This document shows positions 1 through 6,416 of a stretch of 7,508 nt of DNA, in pieces (the stretch's first letter is position 1; every line of letters starts with the position of its first letter). The notes beneath the pieces are model-generated. The model was not told the DNA's origin. It made no database searches and saw nothing but the letters and a program-made list of their open reading frames with translations. The stretch comes from CAYOHP01 sp964403795 [NCBI: uncultured bacterium]. GTDB taxonomy: Bacteria; Muiribacteriota; UBA6191; CAZXTJ01. The stretch covers positions 1 to 7,508 of the forward strand of contig CAYOHP010000221.1 in the NCBI GenBank assembly GCA_964403795.1, given 5' to 3'. Made by a program: the position numbers and the translations under genes.

Positions 1-2
1 GC

Positions 3-1169
3 GCGCACCTGGTGCAGCAGGAGGGCAGCGGCGACGCGGTGCTGCGCCCGCACCCGGTCGCGCGCGGCCGCTACACCCCCCAGGGCGAGACCCACGCCGC
101 GTCCGGCACGCTCCGGGTGGACCTCGACGGGGCGCGCACCGCGATCCCGGAGCTGGTGGGTCTCCCTCCTCCCGACCTGCTGCACCCGAACTTCGAGACC
201 TTCGCCTATGCCCGGTGCCGGCTCGACCCGGCCAGTGCCCATGTGGCGGAGACGGAGCTCAAGAGCCTGCCCGATGCGAGGGCCCGTTCCAGTCTGGTCG
301 ACCTGATGCGCCAGGAGGTCCTGGATGCCGCACTGCCGGTCCAGCACTTCATGGAGCTGGCGCTCCAGGAGCTCGCAGACGAGGAGCACCCGCCGCTCCG
401 GGACAAGCTGGCCACGGCCGCGATCTCGTTCCTCGACGCCTACCTGGACCGGGCGGCGCGCCGGACTCCCGCGGCGAGGCTCCATGCTATGGCCCATGCC
501 CGGCTGTCCGGCCCCGACCTCGACGCCGAAGCCCGCCGCGTCTGGCTCCGGGTCCTGATCGGTTCCACCTGGGACGAGGAGGCCGCGGTCCGGATCTCCG
601 ACCTGCTGGAGGGAGCGGTCGGCTATCCGGGGGTCGAACTCGACGCCCGCCAGCGCTGGGCCGCGGTGGCCCGCCTGGTGCGCCTCGAGGGCCACCGGGG
701 CCTCGCCCGGGTGGAGGCCGAATCCCGCCGGGACGACACCGACCTCGGCGCCCGGGAGGCCCTGGCGGCCCGGGCAGGCGCTCCCTGCCCCGAGGAGAAG
801 CGGCGTCTGTGGGACTGGTTCCTCGACCCGGACACGGGCGCCTCGCTGGAGATGCGCAAGACCGGTTTCGCCGCCTTCCACCAGCCCGACCAGGGGGAAC
901 TGGCCGCTCCCTATGTCGACCGTTACCTGGAAGCGCTCCCGGGCCTCGTCGAGCGCCACGGCATGGCCTTCGCGATCGCCTGGGTACAGGGGATGTTCCC
1001 GGTCTACCAGGAGGACGAGGCGACCCTGACCCGGCTGGGAGCCCGGCTCGCGGTCGGCGATCTGCCCCCGGCGCTGCTCCGCCCCATGCGGGAGAAGCAC
1101 GACGACCTGCGTCGCTGGATCGCGGTGCGTCGCCTGGCGCGGACTTCCCTCGATCCGCGGCACGCCTGA
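3..1169 (+). CDS. pepN: Aminopeptidase N (M1 family, actinomycete-type PepN), C-terminal part, 5'-truncated by window edge
   Basis: The open frame enters from the left edge, giving 388 visible residues and a TGA at 1167-1169. The text matches, from memory of the family, the C-terminal helical (ERAP1_C-like) half of actinomycete-type PepN. It starts at the segment reading LRPHPVARGRY, continues through ARTAIPELVG and PPPDLLHPN (the domain junction), then the helical segments with DARQRWAAVARLVRLEG, and ends with FPVYQEDEATL and a basic tail. The family is a zinc aminopeptidase of about 850 residues that removes N-terminal amino acids from peptides, usually in the cytoplasm. The HExxH zinc site and GAMEN motif belong to the N-terminal half and are not in this window, so activity cannot be judged. 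The GTG at 12 is an internal valine codon, not a start. The gene converges on the minus-strand pair that follows. The family call is firm; substrate preference is not inferable. Confidence 0.9.
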   Translation, partial: AHLVQQEGSGDAVLRPHPVARGRYTPQGETHAASGTLRVDLDGARTAIPELVGLPPPDLLHPNFETFAYARCRLDPASAHVAETELKSLPDARARSSLVDLMRQEVLDAALPVQHFMELALQELADEEHPPLRDKLATAAISFLDAYLDRAARRTPAARLHAMAHARLSGPDLDAEARRVWLRVLIGSTWDEEAAVRISDLLEGAVGYPGVELDARQRWAAVARLVRLEGHRGLARVEAESRRDDTDLGAREALAARAGAPCPEEKRRLWDWFLDPDTGASLEMRKTGFAAFHQPDQGELAAPYVDRYLEALPGLVERHGMAFAIAWVQGMFPVYQEDEATLTRLGARLAVGDLPPALLRPMREKHDDLRRWIAVRRLARTSLDPRHA

Positions 1170-1258
1170 CCGGGTGCTCGGTCCCGGGTCGGGGGCCGAC
1201 ATCCCGGAGATGGGCGGGATCCGGCAGCTCCCCGCGGCCCCGGGGATCGGACGATCGG
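1170..1258. other. Convergent intergenic region between pepN and the glycosyltransferase gene
   Basis: These 89 bases separate two genes that are transcribed towards each other. They hold GC-rich inverted repeats and no plausible gene. A 105-residue open frame starting at 1174 is rich in Gly, Pro and Arg and runs antisense to the glycosyltransferase, so I treat it as a GC artefact. Confidence 0.6.
1184..1207. terminator. Possible bidirectional GC-rich stem-loop without U-tract
   Basis: An outer stem pairs CCGGG (1184-1188) with CCCGG (1203-1207). An inner stem pairs TCGG (1189-1192) with CCGA (1196-1199) around a GGG loop, leaving CAT (1200-1202) bulged. A second inverted repeat, ATCCCG (1201-1206) and CGGGAT (1215-1220), overlaps it. 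The position between convergent genes suits a shared terminator, but no T-run follows on either strand, and such stems arise easily by chance at this GC content. Confidence 0.3.
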
Positions 1259-2461
1259 CTACTCCGGCCCCGGACCCGGCCCGGGGCCCGTCCGGTCCAG
1301 GCGCCGCCACACCCGCTGGGCCAGGGCCAGGAGCACCACGGGCGCGAGCGGGATCCCGAGGCGGCTTCCCGCTACGGGAGCCGCCAGCGGCAAGCACCAG
1401 GCGAGCACCAGGAGCGGCTTCTCGCCGGGAGCGAACCCGTCCCGGGATCCCAGCCGGAGCAGGGCGACCAGGGGGACGGTCAGGATCGTGAGGTCGTAGC
1501 CGAAGGCGTAGGGAGTCGAGAGGGGCAGCGAGAGTCCCAGGGCCGCGGTGCGGAGGTCCTGGTCCACGGGGGATCGGAAGGCGCGCACCACCAGCAGCAA
1601 CGCCAGGACGGAGATCGCGCCCTGGACGATCCTGGCCATGGCGACCGAGCCTCCCAGCAGTCGGATGGCCGCGAACCCGGTGGGCATCCAGGCGTAGACC
1701 GGATCGCCCAGGGTCAACCAGCCGGCCATCCGCGATGCCTGGTCGAGGAAGGCGTGCCAGGGTGCCGGCCCCCATGCCAGGAGCGTCGCTCCCGCCAGGG
1801 CCGACCATGACGCGGCGGTCGCCACCAGGCAGGTGCGGTAGCCGCCGGCCAGCAAGGCGATGGGCACCATGGTCGCCAGCTGGGGTTTGAAGGCGAGCAG
1901 AGCGAAGGCGACTCCCGCTCTCACCGGACGATCGGGGAGGCGGGCGACCGCGTAGCCCAGGAAGGCGGTGGCCAGGAGCCCGTTCTGCCCGTGGAAGACC
2001 GTGGTCCAGAAGCCCGGGAACGCCAGCGCGATCCATGGCAGGAGAGGATCGTCCCACAGGCCGCGGATCGCCGCCAGGTACAAGGCGGTTCCGACCACCA
2101 GCCAGAGCGCCAGCCCCGGGAGGTAGCCCAGGTCCGCCAGAGGCAGGACGAAGGGGAGGAAGGTCGGCGGGTAGCTCCAGGGGATGTAGTGGACCTCGCT
2201 CCCCAGGACCCGGATCTCCTCGTCCCGGAGGGCCTGGCGGTCATAGGCGGCCTCGGGTCGGCCCTGTAGCACCAGGCGCGCGGCGGCCGGGAACTGCACG
2301 AAGTCGCGGGGCCGCGCCTCCCGGATGGACCGATGCGCGTCGAGGCCGGCCAGGAGCAGGTAGAGCACCAGGATGGCCCCGGCATAGAGCCGGATGCGCT
2401 TGCGTCCCAGCCAGTCCAGATCGGCCTCCTCGACGGCCCACCCGCGCGCCGAGGGTAGCAC
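1259..2461 (-). CDS. Multi-pass membrane glycosyltransferase, GT87 / DUF2029 type
   Basis: The product has 400 residues with about nine or ten hydrophobic segments, the first at roughly 24-40. It carries the usual landmarks of the DUF2029/GT87 family: DF (53-54) just after the first membrane helix, a YPP motif (97-99), HGQNG (157-161), FKPQ (191-194) and PYAFGYDL (317-324) in the C-terminal half. In characterised GT87 members such as PimE, an aspartate in the first extracytoplasmic loop is catalytic and the donor is a polyprenol-phosphate sugar; D53 is the likely counterpart, by inference. The acceptor cannot be inferred. I chose the GTG at 2461 because it lies 8 bases after the upstream dipeptidase stop and keeps the first helix intact. 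It has no clear Shine-Dalgarno site, so translational coupling is plausible. A GAGGAGG lies inside the early coding sequence but no ATG, GTG or TTG follows at the right distance. The C-terminus is a short Gly-Pro repeat. Confidence 0.8.
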   Translation of the reverse strand: MLPSARGWAVEEADLDWLGRKRIRLYAGAILVLYLLLAGLDAHRSIREARPRDFVQFPAAARLVLQGRPEAAYDRQALRDEEIRVLGSEVHYIPWSYPPTFLPFVLPLADLGYLPGLALWLVVGTALYLAAIRGLWDDPLLPWIALAFPGFWTTVFHGQNGLLATAFLGYAVARLPDRPVRAGVAFALLAFKPQLATMVPIALLAGGYRTCLVATAASWSALAGATLLAWGPAPWHAFLDQASRMAGWLTLGDPVYAWMPTGFAAIRLLGGSVAMARIVQGAISVLALLLVVRAFRSPVDQDLRTAALGLSLPLSTPYAFGYDLTILTVPLVALLRLGSRDGFAPGEKPLLVLAWCLPLAAPVAGSRLGIPLAPVVLLALAQRVWRRLDRTGPGPGPGPE

Positions 2462-2469
2462 CGGGAACG

Positions 2470-3933
2470 TCAGGTAGAGGCCAGACGGTCCAGGGTCGCC
2501 ACCAGCACCCGCCAGAAGCGGGGGACGGCGTCGATGCGCAGGGCCTCGGAAGGGCTGTGGGCATCGCGCACGGTGGGACCGAAACTCACCATGTCGATCC
2601 CCGGGTAGCGGCGCCCGATCAGCCCGCACTCGAGTCCCGCGTGCACCGCCTTGACCGCCGGCTCGATCCCCAGCACCTCGCGCATGACCTCGCGGACCAC
2701 CGCCAGCGCCCGACTCGAGAGGTCGGGGTCCCACCCGGGATAGGCGCACCCGACCGAGACCGAGGCGCCCGCCAATTCCATGCACGCCTGGACCCGGCCG
2801 GCGATCGCCTGCTGGGCGCTCTCGAGCGAACTGCGCTGGCTGGTCTCGATGCGCAGGCCCTCGGGAGTGGTCGCCACGATCCCCAGGTTGGTGCTGGTCT
2901 CGACCAGGCCCGGCATCCGGCTGCTCATCGCCTCGACGCCATGGGGAATCGCCCGGAGCAGTCGGAGCGCCCGGTCCCGCCCCTCGGAGGTGAAGCGGAC
3001 GAGCGGCGCCGCGGCGGGTTCCAGGTCGAGACGCAGTCCCGGGTCCTGGGCCTCGTACTCCCGCCGGAAGGCCGGCGCGACCCGGCCTTCCATCGCCTCG
3101 CGCACCGTTCCCATGACCCCCGCGGGGACTCCGACCACGCCGACGGCTTCCCGGGGAATGGCGTTCCCGGCGTTGCCGCCGTCGAAGCTCGCCAGCTCCA
3201 GACCCGGGACCTCGGCCACCAGCAGGTCGAGGACCCGGGCCAGGAGCCGGAGCGCATTGGCCCTCCCCAGGTGGATGTCGGCCCCGCTGTGTCCGCCCCG
3301 GAGCCCCGAGACCTTGACCCGCACCCACTCCGAGCCTGCCGCTACCGGCACCCGGGCGAGCGGCAGCAGCCCCTCGGTGTCCACGCCCCCGGAGCAGCCC
3401 ACGAAGATCTCCCCGTCGTCCTCGGAGTCGAGGTTCAGGAGCACCCGGGCGGTGAGCGGCAGGTCGAGCCCGTTGGCCCCGGTGAGCCCGGTCTCCTCGT
3501 CCACCGTGAGCAGGACCTCGAGCGGCGGAAGATCGAGGCCTGGCGCCTCGAGCAGGGCCAGGGCCGCGGAGACGCCGATCCCGTTGTCGGCGCCCAGCGT
3601 GGTCCCGGTGGCCCGGATCCAGTCGCCGTCGCGCCGGAGCCGGATGGGGTCCCGGGAGAAGTCGTGGGCGGTGCCCTCGTTGGCCTGGCAGACCATGTCG
3701 ACGTGGCCCTGCAGGGCCACCGGGGCGGCCCCGGCGTGGCGACCCCGGCCCGGCGCCGAGACCAGCATGTTCCCGACCCGGTCGGTGCGGAAGCCGAGCC
3801 CGAGCCGCGCCGCCAGGCGCGCCACATGGTCCCTGACCCCGGCCTCCTCGCCGGACCGGCGCGGGATGTCGGAGAGGTCCGAGAAGTGCCGCCACAAGAG
3901 CAGAGGCTCCAGGCCGCGCACCGCCTCCTGCAT
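2470..3933 (-). CDS. pepD: Aminoacyl-histidine dipeptidase (PepD-like, M20 family)
   Basis: The 487-residue product matches the full length of E. coli PepD (about 485) and aligns with it end to end from memory. M20 dipeptidases of this kind are two-zinc cytosolic enzymes that cleave unblocked dipeptides such as Xaa-His. Visible active-site residues are H77 and D79 in GHVDM, the bridging D116 in GADNGIG, the E146-E147 pair in DEETG, D169 in NLDSED, and H459 in DAHSP. These correspond to the metal ligands and catalytic Asp/Glu described for Vibrio PepD (H80, D82, D119, E149, E150, D173, H461). The conserved GGHSG (213-217), HAGLECG (431-437) and FGP (451-453) segments are also present. No key residue is missing. 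The ATG at 3933 is preceded by GAGGT (minus strand, bases 3944-3940) at a 6-base spacing. The gene is divergent from the 4033 cluster and is followed 8 bases later by the glycosyltransferase gene. Confidence 0.93.
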   Translation of the reverse strand: MQEAVRGLEPLLLWRHFSDLSDIPRRSGEEAGVRDHVARLAARLGLGFRTDRVGNMLVSAPGRGRHAGAAPVALQGHVDMVCQANEGTAHDFSRDPIRLRRDGDWIRATGTTLGADNGIGVSAALALLEAPGLDLPPLEVLLTVDEETGLTGANGLDLPLTARVLLNLDSEDDGEIFVGCSGGVDTEGLLPLARVPVAAGSEWVRVKVSGLRGGHSGADIHLGRANALRLLARVLDLLVAEVPGLELASFDGGNAGNAIPREAVGVVGVPAGVMGTVREAMEGRVAPAFRREYEAQDPGLRLDLEPAAAPLVRFTSEGRDRALRLLRAIPHGVEAMSSRMPGLVETSTNLGIVATTPEGLRIETSQRSSLESAQQAIAGRVQACMELAGASVSVGCAYPGWDPDLSSRALAVVREVMREVLGIEPAVKAVHAGLECGLIGRRYPGIDMVSFGPTVRDAHSPSEALRIDAVPRFWRVLVATLDRLAST

Positions 3934-3937
3934 GCCA

Positions 3938-3944
3938 CCACCTC
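3938..3944 (-). promoter_or_regulatory. Ribosome binding site of the pepD-like gene
   Basis: The minus strand reads GAGGTGG here, 4 to 6 bases before the ATG at 3933. It supports that start over any upstream extension: the overlapping minus-strand frame that extends to 3997 is in a different phase and merely reads into the glycosyltransferase. Confidence 0.55.
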
Positions 3945-3999
3945 GGCGCCGATGCTACCCGAGTCCGGCTCCCGGCCCCCTCGTGTACCCTCATCACGG

Positions 4000-4019
4000 T
4001 CCGATCCGATCCGATCCGA
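4000..4019. repeat. Short tandem repeat (TCCGA)x4
   Basis: Four perfect, contiguous copies of the 5-base unit TCCGA lie just upstream of the AGGAGG of the next gene. The repeat is outside coding sequence, so a copy-number change would alter promoter or leader spacing rather than reading frame. Whether it varies is not visible here. Confidence 0.85.
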
Positions 4020-4022
4020 GCC

Positions 4023-4028
4023 AGGAGG
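4023..4028 (+). promoter_or_regulatory. Strong ribosome binding site deciding a TTG start
   Basis: AGGAGG ends 4 bases before the TTG at 4033-4035. It is the best Shine-Dalgarno match in the region, and the following frame turns at once into a plausible protein. The open frame itself runs far upstream, antisense to the pepD-like gene, where the translation is Pro/Arg/Gly-rich noise. Confidence 0.7.
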
Positions 4029-4032
4029 TCCC

Positions 4033-4614
4033 TTGGACCCGCTGAAGCAGGGCCAGGCCGACTCGGCCAGCCACGAGAGCACGCTGGGCGCCCCCGACGG
4101 CGACCCCCGCCAGATCCTCCGCATCCAGCACCATCTGCTCGTCACCCAGCAGTTCCACCGGGGTGCCGGCCAGTTCGGGGCCATCGCCGCCTTCTCGCTG
4201 ATCAACACCGCCCTCATCCACTTCGGGGCCGGGATCACCTTCGTGGGGGTGCTCGGCTTCACCAAGATCATCGACTTCGTGGCCGCCGGACTGGCCGCCA
4301 GCCTGGGCCCCGGCGTGATCGTGGCGGCGATCGTCGTCAACCTGCTGGCGGCCGGTCTCTTCTGGGCCCTGGGCGACGCGGCCCGCCGCCACAAGCGCTG
4401 GGCCTTCAAGCTGGGGATGGGCCTCTACGTGCTCGACGGGGTCCTGTGCGCGGCCATCGGCGACTGGCTCGAAGTGGCCTTCCATGCCTTCCTCCTGCTC
4501 GGTCTGTGGGAAGGCCTGAAGGCGAGCCACCAGCTCGAGGCCCTGACGGTCCACGATCCGGGAGCGCCCGGGACTCCGCCGCCGCCCGCCACCCCCGAGG
4601 AGGGCCTCGCATGA
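4033..4614 (+). CDS. Small multi-pass membrane protein, unnamed family
   Basis: The product has 193 residues: a polar N-terminus (1-44), then roughly four or five hydrophobic segments (about 47-66, 69-90, 94-113, 124-143 and 145-163), and a Pro-rich polar tail (173-193). I do not recognise a named family. The pattern GAGQF...SLINTALIHFG followed later by WAFKLGMGLYVLDG and FHAFLLLGLWEGLKA resembles, from memory, unnamed bacterial membrane proteins annotated as hypothetical. Basic residues at 118-122 (RRHKR) between two hydrophobic stretches suggest a cytoplasmic loop. TTG is chosen as start because of the AGGAGG 4 bases upstream. The stop overlaps the next gene's start in an ATGA, which points to translational coupling with the isomerase-like protein. 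Function is unknown. Confidence 0.75.
   Translation: MDPLKQGQADSASHESTLGAPDGDPRQILRIQHHLLVTQQFHRGAGQFGAIAAFSLINTALIHFGAGITFVGVLGFTKIIDFVAAGLAASLGPGVIVAAIVVNLLAAGLFWALGDAARRHKRWAFKLGMGLYVLDGVLCAAIGDWLEVAFHAFLLLGLWEGLKASHQLEALTVHDPGAPGTPPPPATPEEGLA
4597..4603 (+). promoter_or_regulatory. Ribosome binding site of the isomerase-like gene, inside the preceding gene
   Basis: GAGGAGG lies in the last codons of the membrane-protein gene, 7 bases before the ATG at 4611. It fixes that ATG as the start, although the open frame extends upstream to 4446 as a shadow of the previous gene. Confidence 0.75.
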
Positions 4615-5258
4615 AGCCGGTGCGCTTCTACTTCGATTTCATCTCGCCCTACAGCTACCTGGCCTCGCGGCTGATCGCCACCACCCCCGAGTACGCCGAG
4701 ATCCCCTTCGAGTACCGGCCCGCCCTGTTCGGGACCATGCTTTCGAAGCTCGGCTCCAAGGGTCCCGGCGAGATCCCGTCGCGGCGCAGGATCGGGCTCG
4801 AGGACGTGATCCTCTTGGCGCAGCACTACGGCTTCGACCTGGAGGGGCCACCCACCCACCCCTTCAACTCGGTCTATGCCCTGCGCTCGGTCTACGCGGT
4901 CCCCGACGAGGCCAGGCGCGGTGCCCTGATGCAGCGCTACTTCCAGGCGACCTGGGGCGAGGGCAAGAGCCTGGAGGACCTCTCGGTGCTCTCCTCGATC
5001 CTGGCCGAGCTCGGGATCGAGCAGGATCCGAGTGCCGCCTCCAGTGCCCGGGAGAACCGGGCCGCCCTCAAGGAAGGCACCCAGGAGGCCCTGAACGCCG
5101 GTGCCTGGGGAGTGCCGACCTTCGTGGTCGACGGGGTGGTCTTCTTCGGACACGATCGACTCCCGCTGCTCCGGGCCTACCTCGACGGCAGGGTCGGGCG
5201 CGATCCGGAGAAACTGGCCGCGCTGCTGGCCCGGCCCCAGCCCGGCCGCATCACCTGA
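4611..5258 (+). CDS. 2-hydroxychromene-2-carboxylate isomerase-like protein (DsbA/GST-kappa fold)
   Basis: This 215-residue cytosolic-looking protein has no signal peptide. It begins with the family's FYFDFISPYSYLA stretch (6-18), in which S12 takes the place of the thiol-redox cysteine and matches the glutathione-contacting serine of NahD-type isomerases. The HPFNSVYALR segment (83-92), the WGEGKSLED segment (115-123), the cis-proline loop GVPT (167-170) and FFGHDRL (178-184) follow in the expected order. Characterised members isomerise 2-hydroxychromene-2-carboxylate with glutathione in naphthalene breakdown; others are kappa-class glutathione transferases or unassigned. No aromatic-ring degradation gene is visible here, so the true substrate is open. 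The gene overlaps the upstream membrane-protein gene by 4 bases and is followed 7 bases later by another membrane-protein gene, suggesting one transcript. The fold and family are confident; the specific reaction is not. Confidence 0.85.
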   Translation: MKPVRFYFDFISPYSYLASRLIATTPEYAEIPFEYRPALFGTMLSKLGSKGPGEIPSRRRIGLEDVILLAQHYGFDLEGPPTHPFNSVYALRSVYAVPDEARRGALMQRYFQATWGEGKSLEDLSVLSSILAELGIEQDPSAASSARENRAALKEGTQEALNAGAWGVPTFVVDGVVFFGHDRLPLLRAYLDGRVGRDPEKLAALLARPQPGRIT

Positions 5259-5265
5259 TCCGGGG

Positions 5266-6114
5266 ATGGGACGCGGGGGCGAGGAGGCCAAGGACTCCGG
5301 GAGCGACGGCGGCGCGCTCCCCGAGGTGGTTGCGACCGTCGAGTGGGTCTCGATCCCGGCCCTGGGGACGGTCCCGATGGGGTTTCGTTCCCTGGTCGAG
5401 GTGATCCTCGATCGGTCCCGGGTCGGGACGCGGGCCGCATGGTGGCTGCTCGTGGTGGCGGCCACCTGGCTCGGCGCCCGCGACTTCCCGGGTGCCCAGA
5501 CCCTGGTCGGATTCCTCCTCTGCCTGGTGGCCCCCATGGCCATGGAGGCGGCGGTGGAGCGCCTCGACGAAGTCCTTCCAGGCGCCGAGCGGCCCTGGAC
5601 GCCGGGGAGGGTCCTGGCCCGCATCTGGATCCTCGGGCTCTCCACCGTCGCCACCATGGCCACGGTGGGCGCCCTGCTCTGGAGTCCCTTCTGGGCGCTT
5701 GCCTGGGCAGGCTATGCGGTTGCCCATCTGGTGACGGTGGCCACCATGCTCGGGAGGCCCTTCCCGGGAACCCTTACCTCGCCCCTCTGCCTGGTCCCTC
5801 GCATGTTCCTGCCCGCGGACCATGGGGCGGCCCTGCCGCCGAGACGCTTCGGAGCCTTCGTCCTGGCCTGGCTCGCGGTCCCTGTCGGCGTCGTGCTCGG
5901 GGGAATCCTGCCCATGGTCATGGTGGCCCTCGTCACCATGCCGATCCAGTCCCTCCTGCCGTTCGCTCCCAAGGAAATGGGGATCGCCTTCGGGATCGCG
6001 GGAGCCCTCGCCGGGCTCGACCTCTCCATGCGACTCGTGACCCTGGCGGCCGTCTGGGTGCTGCCGCCGCCCGAGGAAGCACCACCCGCCCTGCCTGCGC
6101 CCCAGGGCTCGTAG
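5266..6114 (+). CDS. Multi-pass integral membrane protein, unknown function
   Basis: From the ATG at 5266 the product has 282 residues. A polar N-terminal stretch of about 50 residues is followed by five or six hydrophobic segments (about 57-70, 75-95, 117-138, 140-162, 196-225 and 237-266) and a short Pro-rich tail. I recognise no family and see no catalytic motif. Some Yip1-like or 'DUF' membrane proteins have a comparable build, but I have no motif to support that. Transmembrane-type composition in this frame over 200 residues, and a 7-base gap after the isomerase-like gene, argue that it is real. The start is uncertain because only GGGG lies directly before the ATG; an ATG giving M38 is the next option and would keep all membrane segments. 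It may be co-translated with the two genes upstream. Confidence 0.7.
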   Translation: MGRGGEEAKDSGSDGGALPEVVATVEWVSIPALGTVPMGFRSLVEVILDRSRVGTRAAWWLLVVAATWLGARDFPGAQTLVGFLLCLVAPMAMEAAVERLDEVLPGAERPWTPGRVLARIWILGLSTVATMATVGALLWSPFWALAWAGYAVAHLVTVATMLGRPFPGTLTSPLCLVPRMFLPADHGAALPPRRFGAFVLAWLAVPVGVVLGGILPMVMVALVTMPIQSLLPFAPKEMGIAFGIAGALAGLDLSMRLVTLAAVWVLPPPEEAPPALPAPQGS

Positions 6115-6185
6115 TCCCATGGAGTTTCGGTTCCCGGGACTTGGCATGGTCGGTCGAGGCGACGCGGCCGTCCGGCGTCTCGGGG

Positions 6186-6229
6186 AGAGACCCATGCAGG
6201 TCTCTGCCTCCAAGACCCGTGAGACCTGC
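6186..6229. repeat. Two mutually exclusive inverted repeats sharing one arm
   Basis: AGAGACC (6186-6192) is a perfect inverted repeat of GGTCTCT (6199-6205) with a 6-base loop. The overlapping GCAGGTCTC (6196-6204) is also a perfect 9-base inverted repeat of GAGACCTGC (6221-6229) with a 16-base loop. The middle segment can pair with only one partner at a time. The pairings are seen directly; a regulatory role is inference. Confidence 0.6.
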
Positions 6230-6235
6230 GAGATT

Positions 6236-6262
6236 CATGGAGCGCATGGGAGGCATGGGCTG
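6236..6262 (+). repeat. Three CATGG-led 9-base direct repeats
   Basis: CATGG starts at 6236, 6245 and 6254, exactly 9 bases apart. The remaining 4 bases of each unit differ (AGCG, GAGG, GCTG). The same stretch can be read as a tiny frame, ATG at 6237 to TGA at 6264-6266, encoding MERMGGMGW, but it has no good ribosome binding site. Confidence 0.5.
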
Positions 6263-6291
6263 GTGACCCTGCGGGCGGCCGGCTTGGACCG

Positions 6292-6311
6292 GAGCCACCC
6301 CCGGTGGGCTC
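6292..6311 (+). terminator. Possible stem-loop terminator after the membrane-protein cluster
   Basis: GAG plus CCACC (6292-6299) pairs with GGTGG (6303-6307) and CTC (6309-6311) around a CCC loop, leaving G6308 bulged. The eight pairs would be stable, but the hairpin lies about 180 bases after the stop codon and no T-run follows, so termination is only a guess. Confidence 0.25.
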
Positions 6312-6416
6312 GCTGCTGGTGCGCCTTTCCACCAAGTCGGCGCCCCCGGCCTCGGGTCCGTGTGGATTCGGGTCGGGGTGCTGTCTGCGTGGGCACGGAC
6401 CTTGCTTGATCGCTCT

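Larger units (their letters stand above)
3934..4032. other. Divergent intergenic region (shared promoter region)
   Basis: These 99 bases separate the divergent pepD-like gene and the plus-strand three-gene cluster, so both promoters are expected here. On the minus strand a TAGCAT (about 3952-3957) resembles a -10 box, but no convincing -35 element sits 16-18 bases upstream of it. I found no clear sigma-70 promoter on the plus strand. The region ends in a 5-base tandem repeat and a strong ribosome binding site. Confidence 0.5.

Noticed and set aside
1261-1296. GC-rich repeat near the end of the glycosyltransferase gene as a regulatory element
   Set aside because: It is explained by the Gly-Pro codons of the protein's C-terminal tail.
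215-1810. A 531-residue plus-strand frame across pepN and the glycosyltransferase
   Set aside because: It is low-complexity, Gly/Pro/Arg-rich, and out of phase with pepN, which has a clear family match.
1259-3997. A 912-residue minus-strand open frame covering both the dipeptidase and glycosyltransferase regions
   Set aside because: Only its last 400 codons look like protein (the glycosyltransferase). The first part is Gly/Arg/Pro-rich and lies in another phase of the clearly real dipeptidase gene, so there is no fusion.
2035-4032. A long plus-strand frame antisense to the dipeptidase and continuous with the 4033 gene
   Set aside because: Its translation is Pro/Arg/Gly-rich noise until the TTG at 4033, where a ribosome binding site and membrane-protein composition begin. 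Absence of stops is expected at this GC content.
5251-6213. A 320-residue minus-strand frame antisense to the 5266 membrane-protein gene
   Set aside because: It is rich in Gly, His, Asp and Arg with no motif or hydrophobic structure, while the plus strand gives well-formed membrane segments in the same place.
6119-6409. A 96-residue plus-strand frame in the gap before the lipoprotein gene
   Set aside because: It has no ribosome binding site, an Arg/Gly/Pro-rich translation, and repeats that make better sense as nucleic-acid structure.
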